From: Trema orientale
Taxonomy: Eukaryota > Streptophyta > Magnoliopsida > Rosales > Cannabaceae
Direction: 5' to 3'
Assembly (NCBI GenBank): GCA_002914845.1
Contig: JXTC01000247.1
Span: 301,248-365,247, forward strand
Length of the DNA: 64,000 nt
This document shows positions 11,866 to 21,063 of the stretch, in pieces. The notes beneath the pieces are model-generated. The model did no database searches. It was given only the letters and a program-made list of their open reading frames with translations, and was not told where the DNA came from. Both the position numbers and the translations under genes were made by a program. Every line of letters starts with the position of its first letter. Within the stretch, counting starts at the first letter, position 1.

Positions 11866-12077
11866 TGGGAGCTACTATAATAGATATTTTATTATTCACT
11901 ATCGGTAAATAAATCAATTTTGACTAATAGATTTCAATCTAAGGGTTATAATTAATTATATTTGAACAAGGTCCAATGTGAATTAAATAATAGCATTTAT
12001 ATTTGTTAATCTAACAGTCAAAATTGATTTACCTGTCGATGGTGAATAAAAAAAATACCTATTGTATACTAGCTCCA
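11866..12077. mobile_element. Second MITE type (copy B) with long terminal inverted repeats
   Basis: The left end GGGAGCTACTATAATAGA and the right end, read on the minus strand as GGAGCTAGTATACAATAG, continue into about 65 bases of imperfect inverted repeat (ATTATTCACTATCGGTAAAT pairs with a reversed copy near 12030). It lies between a TA run and an (ATT)n run. No coding content. Confidence 0.65.
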
Positions 12078-12079
12078 TA

Positions 12080-12125
<46 letters not shown>
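12078..12125. repeat. (ATT)n microsatellite
   Basis: About fifteen consecutive ATT/TTA units next to the right end of MITE copy B, ending in TATATA where MITE copy C begins. Confidence 0.95.
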
Positions 12126-12128
<3 letters not shown>

Positions 12129-12836
12129 GGTTCCCGATCCAATAGGTTATTTTCATTTACCTATCCATAAGTATTTCTTTTTTTAGCCGTCAGATCATTA
12201 TCAACGTGTTTTTGTATGAATACTTTCTAAATTATTGTTAAATATCTTTATGAAAGTAAAATAAGTTTACAATAGTCAAAATACTCTTTTCAAATTGATT
12301 TCTAATATTGTGTTTAAAATAAGTTTAGAAGTCAGTTTTAAAAAACGCCAAAAGCTATCAAAATCTGAAAAATAGCTAAATGCTAAAACTTCTAAAATAA
12401 GTAGAGTTTTCAGTCTACCGAAAATTCCACCGGTACACCTAAAATGGCATCGACAAAAATATATCCGTTAAAATTCGACCGTTGAAAAAGCACTACCAAC
12501 GGCTAGTATTTTCGGTCGACCGAAAACTTACTTTCGGTCTACCGAAAAAGGCAAAAAGTATGTCTAACGGTTATAAACGGCTAGTTTTCACTCAAGCATA
12601 TAAGTAGAAGCTATTTTAAGACTCAAAAAGACTTTGTACGAATTTAAATTATTATCCAACTACTTTCAAAGTGCAAAAATATATTTCTATATTGAATGAA
12701 CTTTTAAATCATATTGAGCCAATCTTAGAGCATCCTTTGTACATTATTCTCAAATCTCCTAAGTCAAAATTGTACTCATTATTTTGTGAGGAGAGTGTAT
12801 GAGTGTATTCACTCTTATATATTAAAAAACCACTGA

Positions 12837-13062
12837 GTGTGAGGTGAGGTTAACACCAGAGACATAAACAATCCGTGTATAGGTGAGGTTGCCACCGGAG
12901 TCAAAACAATCTGATTTAGGTGAGATTGTCACCATAGTCTAAACAACCCGAGTGTAGGTGAGATTGTTACCGGAGTCTAAACAACCCATGAGTTGGTGAG
13001 ATTGGCATCATTGTCTAAACAATCTATATAGGTGAGAATTGGCACCGAAGTCAAAATAATCC
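12837..13062 (+). repeat. Six tandem ~38-bp units in the copia-like LTR
   Basis: Each unit carries TAGGTGAGATTGTCACC followed by GGAGTCTAAACAACCC, with a few changes per copy. The array lies within the LTR-like region upstream of the CT-rich LTR end. It may be an LTR enhancer or simply slippage expansion; the sequence does not decide. Confidence 0.8.
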
Positions 13063-13548
13063 AAAGTTAAGCGTGATAGAGCTGGAGTCAAGACTATTGT
13101 AAAGGCGTGAGTATGCCTAAGGAGAAATCACTCATTGTGTACAAGGGTCGGTCAAGCCCACAATCTTGATCCAAATAGGGAAAGCTCAAAGCAAGTTGCC
13201 GAGGGCCGGGGACATAAGCAAACCGTCGTGTTGGTCGAACCTCGTAAAAATCGAGTTTGCATTTTCTCTATCCCTGCACTCTTTACTTTATTGCAAGCTA
13301 TTTAATTGAGTGTTTGATATTTATTGTGCTTAATATACCTACTAAAATTGTTATATGTTTGGTATTATTGTTCTTTTAGCCTCAAAGTTTCAATATAGTG
13401 GTCTATGATTTTAAATAGTTGAGAAGTTTCTTAAAAAATTTTAAAACCCAATTCACTCCCCCTCTTGGGTTGTCAATCCTGAGCTAATAATAGTTAATAA
13501 TTGGTATCCAAGCTTGGTGCTCAAATTTTGAGATTTAACCATCTTGAG

Positions 13549-13955
13549 ATGACATGCCCAAACAATTTTAAAAATCTTTCAAGTGAGGAGTTTTCAACTA
13601 GACCACCATTTTTCAATGGTATTGACTACAATATTTGAAAAATCAAAATGCTTGAATTTCTTAAATTTATGGGTAATGATTTATTGAATATTGTTGTTCA
13701 AGGTCCATATATTCCTAGAAAAATAATTGATGATAAACTTGTTGAAAAAGAATTAAATAAATATGATGATTTTGACAAAATCATGTTTTCTAGGAATGGA
13801 TGCGCTTTTAATTATTTATTATGTAGTATAGATGTAAATATTTATAACAGTGTACAAATGGCTACTAATGTACATAAAATGTAGAAATTGCTTGAAAGCT
13901 CATATGCCATCACAAGTCAAAACGATGAAGAAGAAAAGGAAATCAAAGCTACTTA
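13549..13955 (+). pseudogene. Copia-type gag N-terminus, decayed
   Basis: An ATG at 13549 opens MTCPNNFKNLSSEEFSTRPP, leading into FFNGIDYNI, a TGA where the family has Trp, then KIKMLEFLKFMGNDLLNIVV and NGP-like VQGPYIPRK. This order (RPPxFNG, YxxWKxxM, VxxGPxxP) is that of plant copia gag proteins. A second stop follows at 13882. It is truncated well before the zinc knuckle. It functioned as the capsid protein of a retroelement and is non-functional now. Confidence 0.7.
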
Positions 13956-14415
13956 GGATGATAGCAATCATGGATAATTTGGATAATTAGAAAAAAAAAT
14001 TTATTATTTAATACTTTTCTCTCTCTACTTTTTATATGAAAAGATGTGTCTAATCAATTTTAATTGAGTAAAACATTGACTATGGAAAAGTAAAAAGAAT
14101 ACGTACTGAATTGGTGCCCATTATATATATATATATATAAAAGTTGTAGAGCGTATATTACTCGGAAACAATAAGCAAAAGTTGATAGCCTTTAATTGAT
14201 AATATTAGGCTCTTACATTAAGTGTATTTCCCTATTCATGCAAATTTGCATCCGCTACAAAATCATAAAATCACTCAATGATCAACAAATTACATTCCTC
14301 TTGATCATATGGCGAATGTAAAAAGTGCAGTGAAATAATCAAGAAAAAACAAAAGAAATGAACCAAAAATCTTTGATTGGTACGAAAATAAGTGTGATCA
14401 CAAAAGCCAGTACAT

Positions 14416-16153
14416 TTAATGGGCGCAAGCCGCTGGGTTCATGTAGCCAGAGACCTTGGGCTTGACATTCTTGCAAATGGACTGAATTGGTCCTTCCTTT
14501 CCATTGTATTTGATATCAATGCCCCCAACTTCCACGTTTTGGCACGGATATCCCCCGCTGCAAACAAGCTTCACCGCAAGAGGTGTAGAAGAAGTTCCCT
14601 TAATGTTCTTGAAGCTCACTTTGCTAAGCTTCACTCTTGATGGATTCTAGTACATAATAAATATAAAATAAAATTAATGTAACCATTAATTAATAGTGTG
14701 ATAATTCTTCATAATATTAATAATGTTAATTAGCATTGACATATCAATATATATATTCATACCTGTAATTTGCATTGGTTCCATGGGCAGTACTCTTGGT
14801 CGATCAGGACAGGGTTTCCAACGTTGTCCATGATGAGGTTCTCAAAGTGCAAGTCCGAGGCAACACCCTCATGAGAATCTGGCCACGTCTTGATCCTGAC
14901 TCCGTTCTGGGTGTTCTTGAAGGTGCAGTCCCTCACGGTGACGCCTTCCACGGGAGCTTCGTTGGTGTACTTTCCGAGACTTCCGACGCTGATTCCATGC
15001 CCTGGTCCGCACGTGACCTTGGTGATGGTCAGCTTCTTGGTTCCGTCCCCAATGGAGATGCAATCATCGCCGGTTTGAATTGTCGAATCGGCGATGGTGA
15101 CGTTTGTCGAACGGCCAATGTGGATTCCATCGGTGTTGGCGCTGTCTTCGGGTGCGATTACCTTGACATTTTTGAAGGATAAGTTCTCTCCCCCCAAAAC
15201 CAGAATGTGGAACTGTTTGCTGTCTAGGGAAGTTATGCCCTTGACCGCCGAGTTCGTCACAAAGTTGAATCTAATATTCTGTTTGTTAAAATTCCGGGGA
15301 AAAAAGAAAAAAGAAAAAGAAAAAGATTGAGCTTGTTAGTAGTTTTGACATTATACATATTTGGAACTATTAAATAACAAGACTGGGAAAATAATATTTG
15401 GTAGTTGAAAAAATTGTAAGAAAATTTATATCTAATTAAGGGATTTGGGATCAAATCGCATCCTCGCCAATGATTGGGCACCAATTGCATTTCACATACA
15501 TTTTGACATTTCAACAAACATAAAGCACTGACGAACTATGAGCTTACAATGGGGAGTTTGCTGCAATAGTTGAGCCTGGTGCAATGCTTTCCATAACTAG
15601 CCTTGCCTTGGCCGTCGAAAGTTCCTCCGCCGTACAAGGATAGCTTGTTGATGCTCTGAAAAGTTATCCATCCATCGCCATCCTTAAACCCGCTTGGGTT
15701 CGAAGGTGCCTGCAGTATGCCGTCAAGCTGAAACTCTATAGGAGATTTGCAAGGTCCCAAAAAGTTTCCTCGGCTTAATTTGTACGTCGATTTCGGCACT
15801 ACAATTTTCGCGGAAGTTGGTGATGCACAAGCCTTTTGCCAAGCCTGGGCTAAAACCTAGACAGGCAAATAATATTATACGCGTTTTTTTTTTTTTTTTG
15901 TTTAAATGTTAAATCATGTTAAAATCAAATTGTACGTAAATAAAACCATTCATAAAATACTAACACTTTTTCTCTCTTTCTATGTCCCTGTATATGAATG
16001 CAATGTACAAAATGTGTGCTTAATTACCTGAGTGATGTCAGAATTGGGTTTTCCTCCAAGTTTGCTCACATCAAAGGTGACACATTGTGCTGTGACAGAA
16101 ATTGCCAGAAATACTAGCACAGATAATGCGTTCTTGTTAAGTTTCAGACCCAT
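14416..16153 (-). CDS. Polygalacturonase 2, pollen-type exopolygalacturonase (GH28), 4 exons
   Basis: Secreted pectinase, paralogue of the gene at 3675-5274. Exons on the minus strand are 16153-16028, 15856-15548, 15278-14763 and 14646-14416. All join in phase 0 with GT-AG introns of 171, 269 and 116 bases, giving 393 residues. The start gives MGLKLNKNALSVLVFLAISV, a signal peptide probably cut after TA near residue 22. NTDG (D195), GDD (D216, D217), GHG (H239) and RIK (R273, K275) are intact. It has one more intron than polygalacturonase 1, after NQCKLQ. From the stop to position 15779 it reads identical to polygalacturonase 3, introns included. Expression in pollen is a family-based inference. 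Confidence 0.94.
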
Positions 16154-16219
16154 TTTGTAATTTTTCGTGCCTTAATTTTGTGTTTGTAAGAAGGACGAAA
16201 ACTCATTTTGGTTTCCATC

Positions 16220-16227
16220 AATATATA
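16220..16227 (-). promoter_or_regulatory. Candidate TATA box of polygalacturonase 2
   Basis: The minus strand reads CTATATATT about 70 bases upstream of the start codon at 16153, at a distance similar to the candidate in polygalacturonase 1. Confidence 0.4.
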
Positions 16228-16428
16228 GTCCAAACAGAAAGCTGAAAACCATCAATTCTAAACTAATTTTTACCAAAATTAACTTTAGATCTTGCGACGT
16301 GTTGGCAAGCTCCCCAATAATCTTTGACCCTTTTCTTGTATTTCCTTTTTTGTAGGGAAACACAAACACACCCAGTCCCACTATCTTTTCAAAAATTAAA
16401 AAAAGCACATCCTCTAGCATAGTATGTC

Positions 16429-16522
16429 GTCCCTGCTGCATGCAATTTTCACAGCCGTCTACCGCGCCAACGTCCATCGGATATTCTTGAACACCACATT
16501 GCTCATCTTAACACGAGAAGAA
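16429..16522 (-). pseudogene. Polygalacturonase relic 1
   Basis: The minus strand encodes SSRVKMSNVVFKNIRW, matching SRVKISNVSFKNIRG of polygalacturonase 1. After a gap and frame change it encodes TAVKIACSRD, matching LAVKLVCSRG. Only this C-terminal scrap remains, about 280 bases upstream of the polygalacturonase 2 start codon. It has a stop and a frame change, so it is a dead remnant of another cluster member. Confidence 0.75.
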
Positions 16523-16872
16523 TGTATACATGCCAATTGACTAGAGTGACAAAAAAGTCGTCTTTTTTCAATTTAAATAATTTTTATCAATGGGAGCATA
16601 ACATATAGGATATGGTTATACACCATTTATGTGTGGCATAATAATAGAATAATAGTGCTGCATACACATAATATAATAAAGTGAAATTTCATCCGTAATT
16701 CTACTTGATAATTTTAATTAAGTAAAAATTATCTAAGGAATTGTTGAACTTTGGGATCTCAAACTTGGTGGAACTCGAACCCATCACTTTTTACTTTCGT
16801 AATATTTAGTACTGATCATACACATATTAAAATTTTAACTTGGCTTTGATATTACTTGTTGCCGAAGCATAT

Positions 16873-19026
16873 TGTGAAAACCCATATTTTATGAGGGTAT
16901 AATAGTCCTTTCACCATCTCTCGGATTAAAACATGGTATATTTGACTAAATTTGAATTTGGGCTTAAACGAGGAAAGTTTTTGAAACTGGGGACTAAAAA
17001 GTAATTTGAAGGGACGTAAATGAAAGAAATTGAGAGGGAGTGGGTAAAAATGCAATTTTCCCAAAACTGGCTGGCCATTTGAGCTGGTCCATGTGGCTCA
17101 CTACACATTTCTCTCTGTCCCTTTCGCTCTCTTCCCTTTGTTCTTTCTCTCTTCTCCCTGATGCCCAAACGTCGAATTCTCAACCTCCGTCGAGGCCCCT
17201 CCTAGCCATTTCAGCTGCAGCCAACTACCAGATCCCGCCGTCCCCCAAAACCGCTCCAACCGAAGTTTCACAGCCACCGAATCCTCGAATCACCAGTGGT
17301 GAGGGCAAATAGCTAGGGCACATTTTCTGGCGCCGGCAGGTTTTCTGACCACTTCAGGCCGTGAAACTGGGCTTCTCAAATTCGTCTCGCGAGAGGAATA
17401 TTTGGGTAAAGATCTTGTAATTCCATTTTTCCCTATTTGATTTCGAGTATAATGAGTAGTTTTGGGTGTTAAATTTCAAACAGTGAAATTTTGATCTGAC
17501 CATTAACTCGTGATACAATTGTCATTTTTGGAACTCAAAAAATGGTGAAGAATGACATATATATCGATTATGTTTCGTAACGCGATAACGAGCATAGAAA
17601 ATAAAATCGAACGGCTCAGATTTCGTCTTATTTTGCGTGCCAAAGGTCGGGCTTCAGCCAGAACTTGAATTAGTCGATTTATATATCTAACATATTTATT
17701 TTGAATGCTAGAAATTCAGTAGTGAGAGCGATCGAGGGCTTTGAATCGATTTCTAACCCTCCGAATAATCACTCAGCTGCACCACAATATTCAATAGTGT
17801 GTTATCTCTATTTTGGTGAGGTAGGGGATTCAATTACCTATTTTCAATACTATTTTGCATAAAATTCAATTATGTTAATATATTGTGAAAAATGTGAATT
17901 CTATTGCTTTGAATAATTTTATAAACTGCTTGGTGGATTGAATTGGTTATAAACTATTCTGGGATACTTGTATATGGTTTCTTTTGCATGTTTAAATTTT
18001 GGATTTATCCAAAATACAACTATTATGCTATTGGAATTCCGAGAGTAAACGTAGTTTATTTGAGGATTAGACTACGTCCAAGGTTTTAATCAAGTTTTGT
18101 AAAGGTTTTAATCAAGTTTTGTAAAGTCGATAAATGTAGGTTTTGTTGTGTGTTCTATAGGATCATGCCTAAGGTATTAGGCATCATGAGACACTTAATT
18201 GGTGGTTGGACTCTGGCCACGGTTGGTACGAAGTCCATAAATCTACATGGATCTCTCTAGTTAGCAGATTGCACAACTTGGCCATCGGTGCAAAGTCCGT
18301 AAACCCACGTAGAGGTTTTAGGCATATGGCCATATAGGTTTGAGTCTAAGGTGTTTAGTTCACACTAGCATGGGTTACTCTAGAGTGTGATGAGGTAATG
18401 TGAGTTCATGGTATTTGACCTAGTTCATGCTACTTGTAGGTTCCCAAAATTGTTTATTATGTTTTCATATGTGGTTTTAATTATTTTTTAGCATAACTAA
18501 CCATGCAGACATTGTCAAAGGAAAATGGTTTTTAAAAAAGATAATTGAGTTCCCTAGGGGACATTTTATGCTCATCCTCCCTCTTCAAGTTGTGTCCAAT
18601 GCGACTTTGGTGACCAAGAGGATTAGAAGGTCATCTTTCGACCTGTTGTCTTAGTAATGCCAGGGGTTGGGTTAAGCTTTAGTTTTGTTATGTTTAGATT
18701 ATGTAGATTAAGTTAGCATAGAACTAAGATTACTATTTTCAATTCTATCAACTTTATATGCCATATTAGTACTTGGTACTTGTGGTGAATGATGATGCTA
18801 CATGGATTATACTTTTGATTATGGATTTCTGATTATGATTCAATCTATGTTTAATTAATAGTGTATACAAACTGTGGAATTAGCTCACTAGATGGAATTC
18901 TAATTATCTTTTAAAAATGGACTATTTTATAAAATTGAAACTTTTGGACATTTTACAATAAATCAAAGAATTTCTAATTTTAGTGAAATTCTCATTTGCC
19001 ATTGACACAGGGTTTGGGTCGTGGCA
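16873..19026 (+). mobile_element. Solo LTR, gypsy type, TSD CATAT
   Basis: The segment begins TGTGAAAACCCATATTTTATG and ends GGGTTTGGGTCGTGGCA. It is flanked by CATAT at 16868-16872 and 19027-19031. It is about 2.15 kb and shares landmarks with the Tekay-like family in opposite orientation: TGT(G)AAAACCC at one end, GGTCGTGRCA at the other, a GGGATTCAATTACC stretch and a GTGACCAAGAGGA stretch. Divergence shows it is a related subfamily and not the same one. It has no internal region. Confidence 0.88.
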
Positions 19027-19223
19027 CATATTATCTAAAACGTCGAAGAAAATAGGATGATTAATAAAATAACAAAGAAGATGCACAAATTTAACGTGGT
19101 TAAGTTATAAAATATAACCTATATCTAATGGGCACAACTTAGAATATTATCCGTATTATATTAAGGAAATTACATAAATGTTTTCATTCTTGTTTACAAG
19201 TCACCCAAGTCATCTCTCAAAGA

Positions 19224-19455
19224 CATTCATCATGCAAAAATTATAGATGATAGGTCGTTTTGTTATCAACTATTTGTATTAATATATTTTATTGCCAACT
19301 GGGGTTAGCTCAGTTGGTCCAAAGTTTGAGGGTTGTGTGTGTGTGTTTGGGGGGGGTCAGAGGTTCGAACCTTGGTAGTGTGTGTGTGTCATTTTCCTTT
19401 AATTTGTAGTAAGTGGTGGTCATTAGTTAAGCTCCACTTTTCTAAAAAAAAAAAA
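19224..19455 (+). mobile_element. tRNA-derived SINE with 5' extra sequence
   Basis: GGGGTTAGCTCAGTTGGTCC (from 19305) is an A-box-like start, and AGAGGTTCGAACC (19360s) is a B-box. The 3' part TTAATTTGTAGTAAGTGG is shared with the SINE at 62 kb and ends in poly(A) at 19444-19455. CATCTCTCAAAGA occurs on both sides (19211-19223 and after the poly(A)). This puts about 80 bases of non-SINE sequence inside the duplicated borders, including a 27-bp tract also found in a synthetase intron. It is not a functional tRNA gene: there is no cloverleaf, and a GT run separates the boxes. Confidence 0.7.
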
Positions 19456-19642
19456 GCCATCTCTCAAAGATTTATTCCCCACTAATCCCCGGCCAAAAAA
19501 TCAGTTTGCTATTTATGATCAGCCTCGAACTCTAATTGATATAATATTGAAACAACGACTTCACAAACATAAGACTCATAGGAAGAATCAACACTTCTGA
19601 TATAAAACTACTAGGAGTTTTTATAGTAGTTTATAACAATAT

Positions 19643-19750
19643 CCTAAAAATGCAATTCTAAGGTCACACCACCGGGAGAAGCCGGCCAAGGTTTTGACAC
19701 GAATGTCGTTTTGGGTGTTGGAGAGGGTGCAATTCCGACCTATGGTTTTT
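19643..19750 (-). pseudogene. Polygalacturonase relic 2
   Basis: The minus strand encodes GRNCTLSNTQNDIRVKT, matching VRDCTFKNTQNGVRIKT of polygalacturonase 2. After a frameshift it encodes ASPGGVTLELHF, matching the segment that follows RIKTW. The catalytic Lys motif has changed from RIK to RVK. Flanking exons are gone. It lies between polygalacturonase 2 and the synthetase and marks the spread of the old cluster. Confidence 0.8.
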
Positions 19751-21063
19751 CCCTTTTTTTTTTTCATCATAACTTAGTTTTTCCCAAGTTTTTGGACAAC
19801 ATAAGTGATTTATCTGTAATCTTTTTATTTTTAACAAAGGTGAAAAGGCATCAAATCTAACAGGAGCATGTCAATTTTTTGGTACTCACCTGCTGTGGAG
19901 CTAGATATTCTTTCAAATGGGACATAAATTATGAAAAAAAATTTGAGTTTAATACATTTTGCTTTATATTTTTTTCTCTCAGTTTGTAATTGAGTAATAT
20001 ATTTCATAATAGTACTTTTGAAATTCATATAGTAAATATAGACCAACGTAAGAATAAAAAGAATTTTTAAAGTGAGATCAAAGACATTTTATCAATACAA
20101 AGTAAGGGTAAAATTAAATATTTCAAAATAATAAATAAAATCTAGAAACACAAAATTAAGTTGAGGCGAGTGAAGCATAACTGAATTTTTTTTTTTTTGA
20201 AAAATGTCTGTGGGTGAAATTTAAATTTTCAAAAATTAAGGGACGTGCAATACATATTGTATTCGATTCCATGTTGATTTTACCAAAATAAATAAATAAA
20301 TAAATTTAAAAAAAAAACGAAAGGGGTAATATATGAATGCCACTAAGATGTACAATTTTTTTTTTTAAAAAAAAAAAAAAGAAAACGAAATAGATAGATT
20401 TGAGTTTAGATGATATTGTAAGGAAAAGTGTATCAATGTTCGATTGAGTTTTAGAGTGTTAGGATTTCTCTCTTTATTTTTCCATTAGGCTTCATAATTT
20501 TTTAAACCAATGAGCCACATAAACGTACATTAGCGGTATCTTTCCTTTATTTATTCAACTGTTTCCTCTTTGGTTATAAAATTGAATGTCGTTCAATAAA
20601 TTTAACATTCATTCATAGGAATTCCTACTCTCCAATTAGGTCCAAACGTAGCCCCCTCCTTTATTTAATGTCTATACGGTCCATTCCCACCTTGTCAAAG
20701 GACTCAATTTCAAAATTCCAAACTTTTTCTTTGCACAAACACCCCCCAGCTAGACAGTTATTAGTTTATATATTTCGAGGAAATTAGGCTCAGAACAAGG
20801 AAATATTTATTCGAAAACCCATGAAACATAATATTTCCATATGCAACCCATATAAAAAGCTGTTAATCCAACTATGGATTTAAATCCCTTCCTCTTGCTC
20901 AACTGTACATACAAGTATATCCTTTCTATGATGGTTCTTTCCGACAAAACTTGTATAAATACAACGCAATTTTCTAGCTCAAATATTAGATCAGTTTAAA
21001 AAGAATTGCTTTCAACTTTATTTCAATACAGTTCAGGTATAGCTAGCAGTACACGCACCAACA

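Larger units (their letters stand above)
12221..14034 (+). mobile_element. Ty1/copia-type retrotransposon fragment (LTR, PBS, start of gag)
   Basis: The LTR-like part (about 12.22-13.48 kb) carries an 18-bp perfect palindrome, TTTTCGGTCGACCGAAAA (12509-12526), and six copies of a 38-bp repeat (12837-13062). It ends in CACTCCCCCTCTTGGGTTGT, typical of copia LTR ends. A primer-binding-like TTGGTATCCAAGC follows at 13501, then a gag start. Protease, integrase and reverse transcriptase are absent. The exact LTR borders are uncertain. Confidence 0.65.
12129..14120. mobile_element. MITE copy C, split by a copia-like insertion
   Basis: 12129-12220 starts GGTTCCCGATCCAATAGG and aligns with the left half of the MITE at 51733. 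14035-14120 starts TATGAAAAGATGTG and ends ACTGAATTGGTGCC, aligning with its right half. The two halves together are close to the family length. The intervening 12221-14034 is retrotransposon sequence. TATGAA occurs at both inner edges (12215-12220 and 14035-14040), consistent with a duplicated target. The outer edges again lie in TA runs. Confidence 0.6.
19027..21063. other. Intergenic, between solo LTR and threonyl-tRNA synthetase
   Basis: Holds a SINE (19224-19455), a polygalacturonase scrap (19643-19750), several poly-A/T runs (20186-20198, 20308-20320, 20359-20380), and the probable 3' UTR of the synthetase near 21 kb. Nothing else is recognisable. Confidence 0.5.

Noticed and set aside
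12837..13062. CRISPR-like array
   Set aside because: Units are directly adjacent, without unique spacers, inside a plant retrotransposon LTR.
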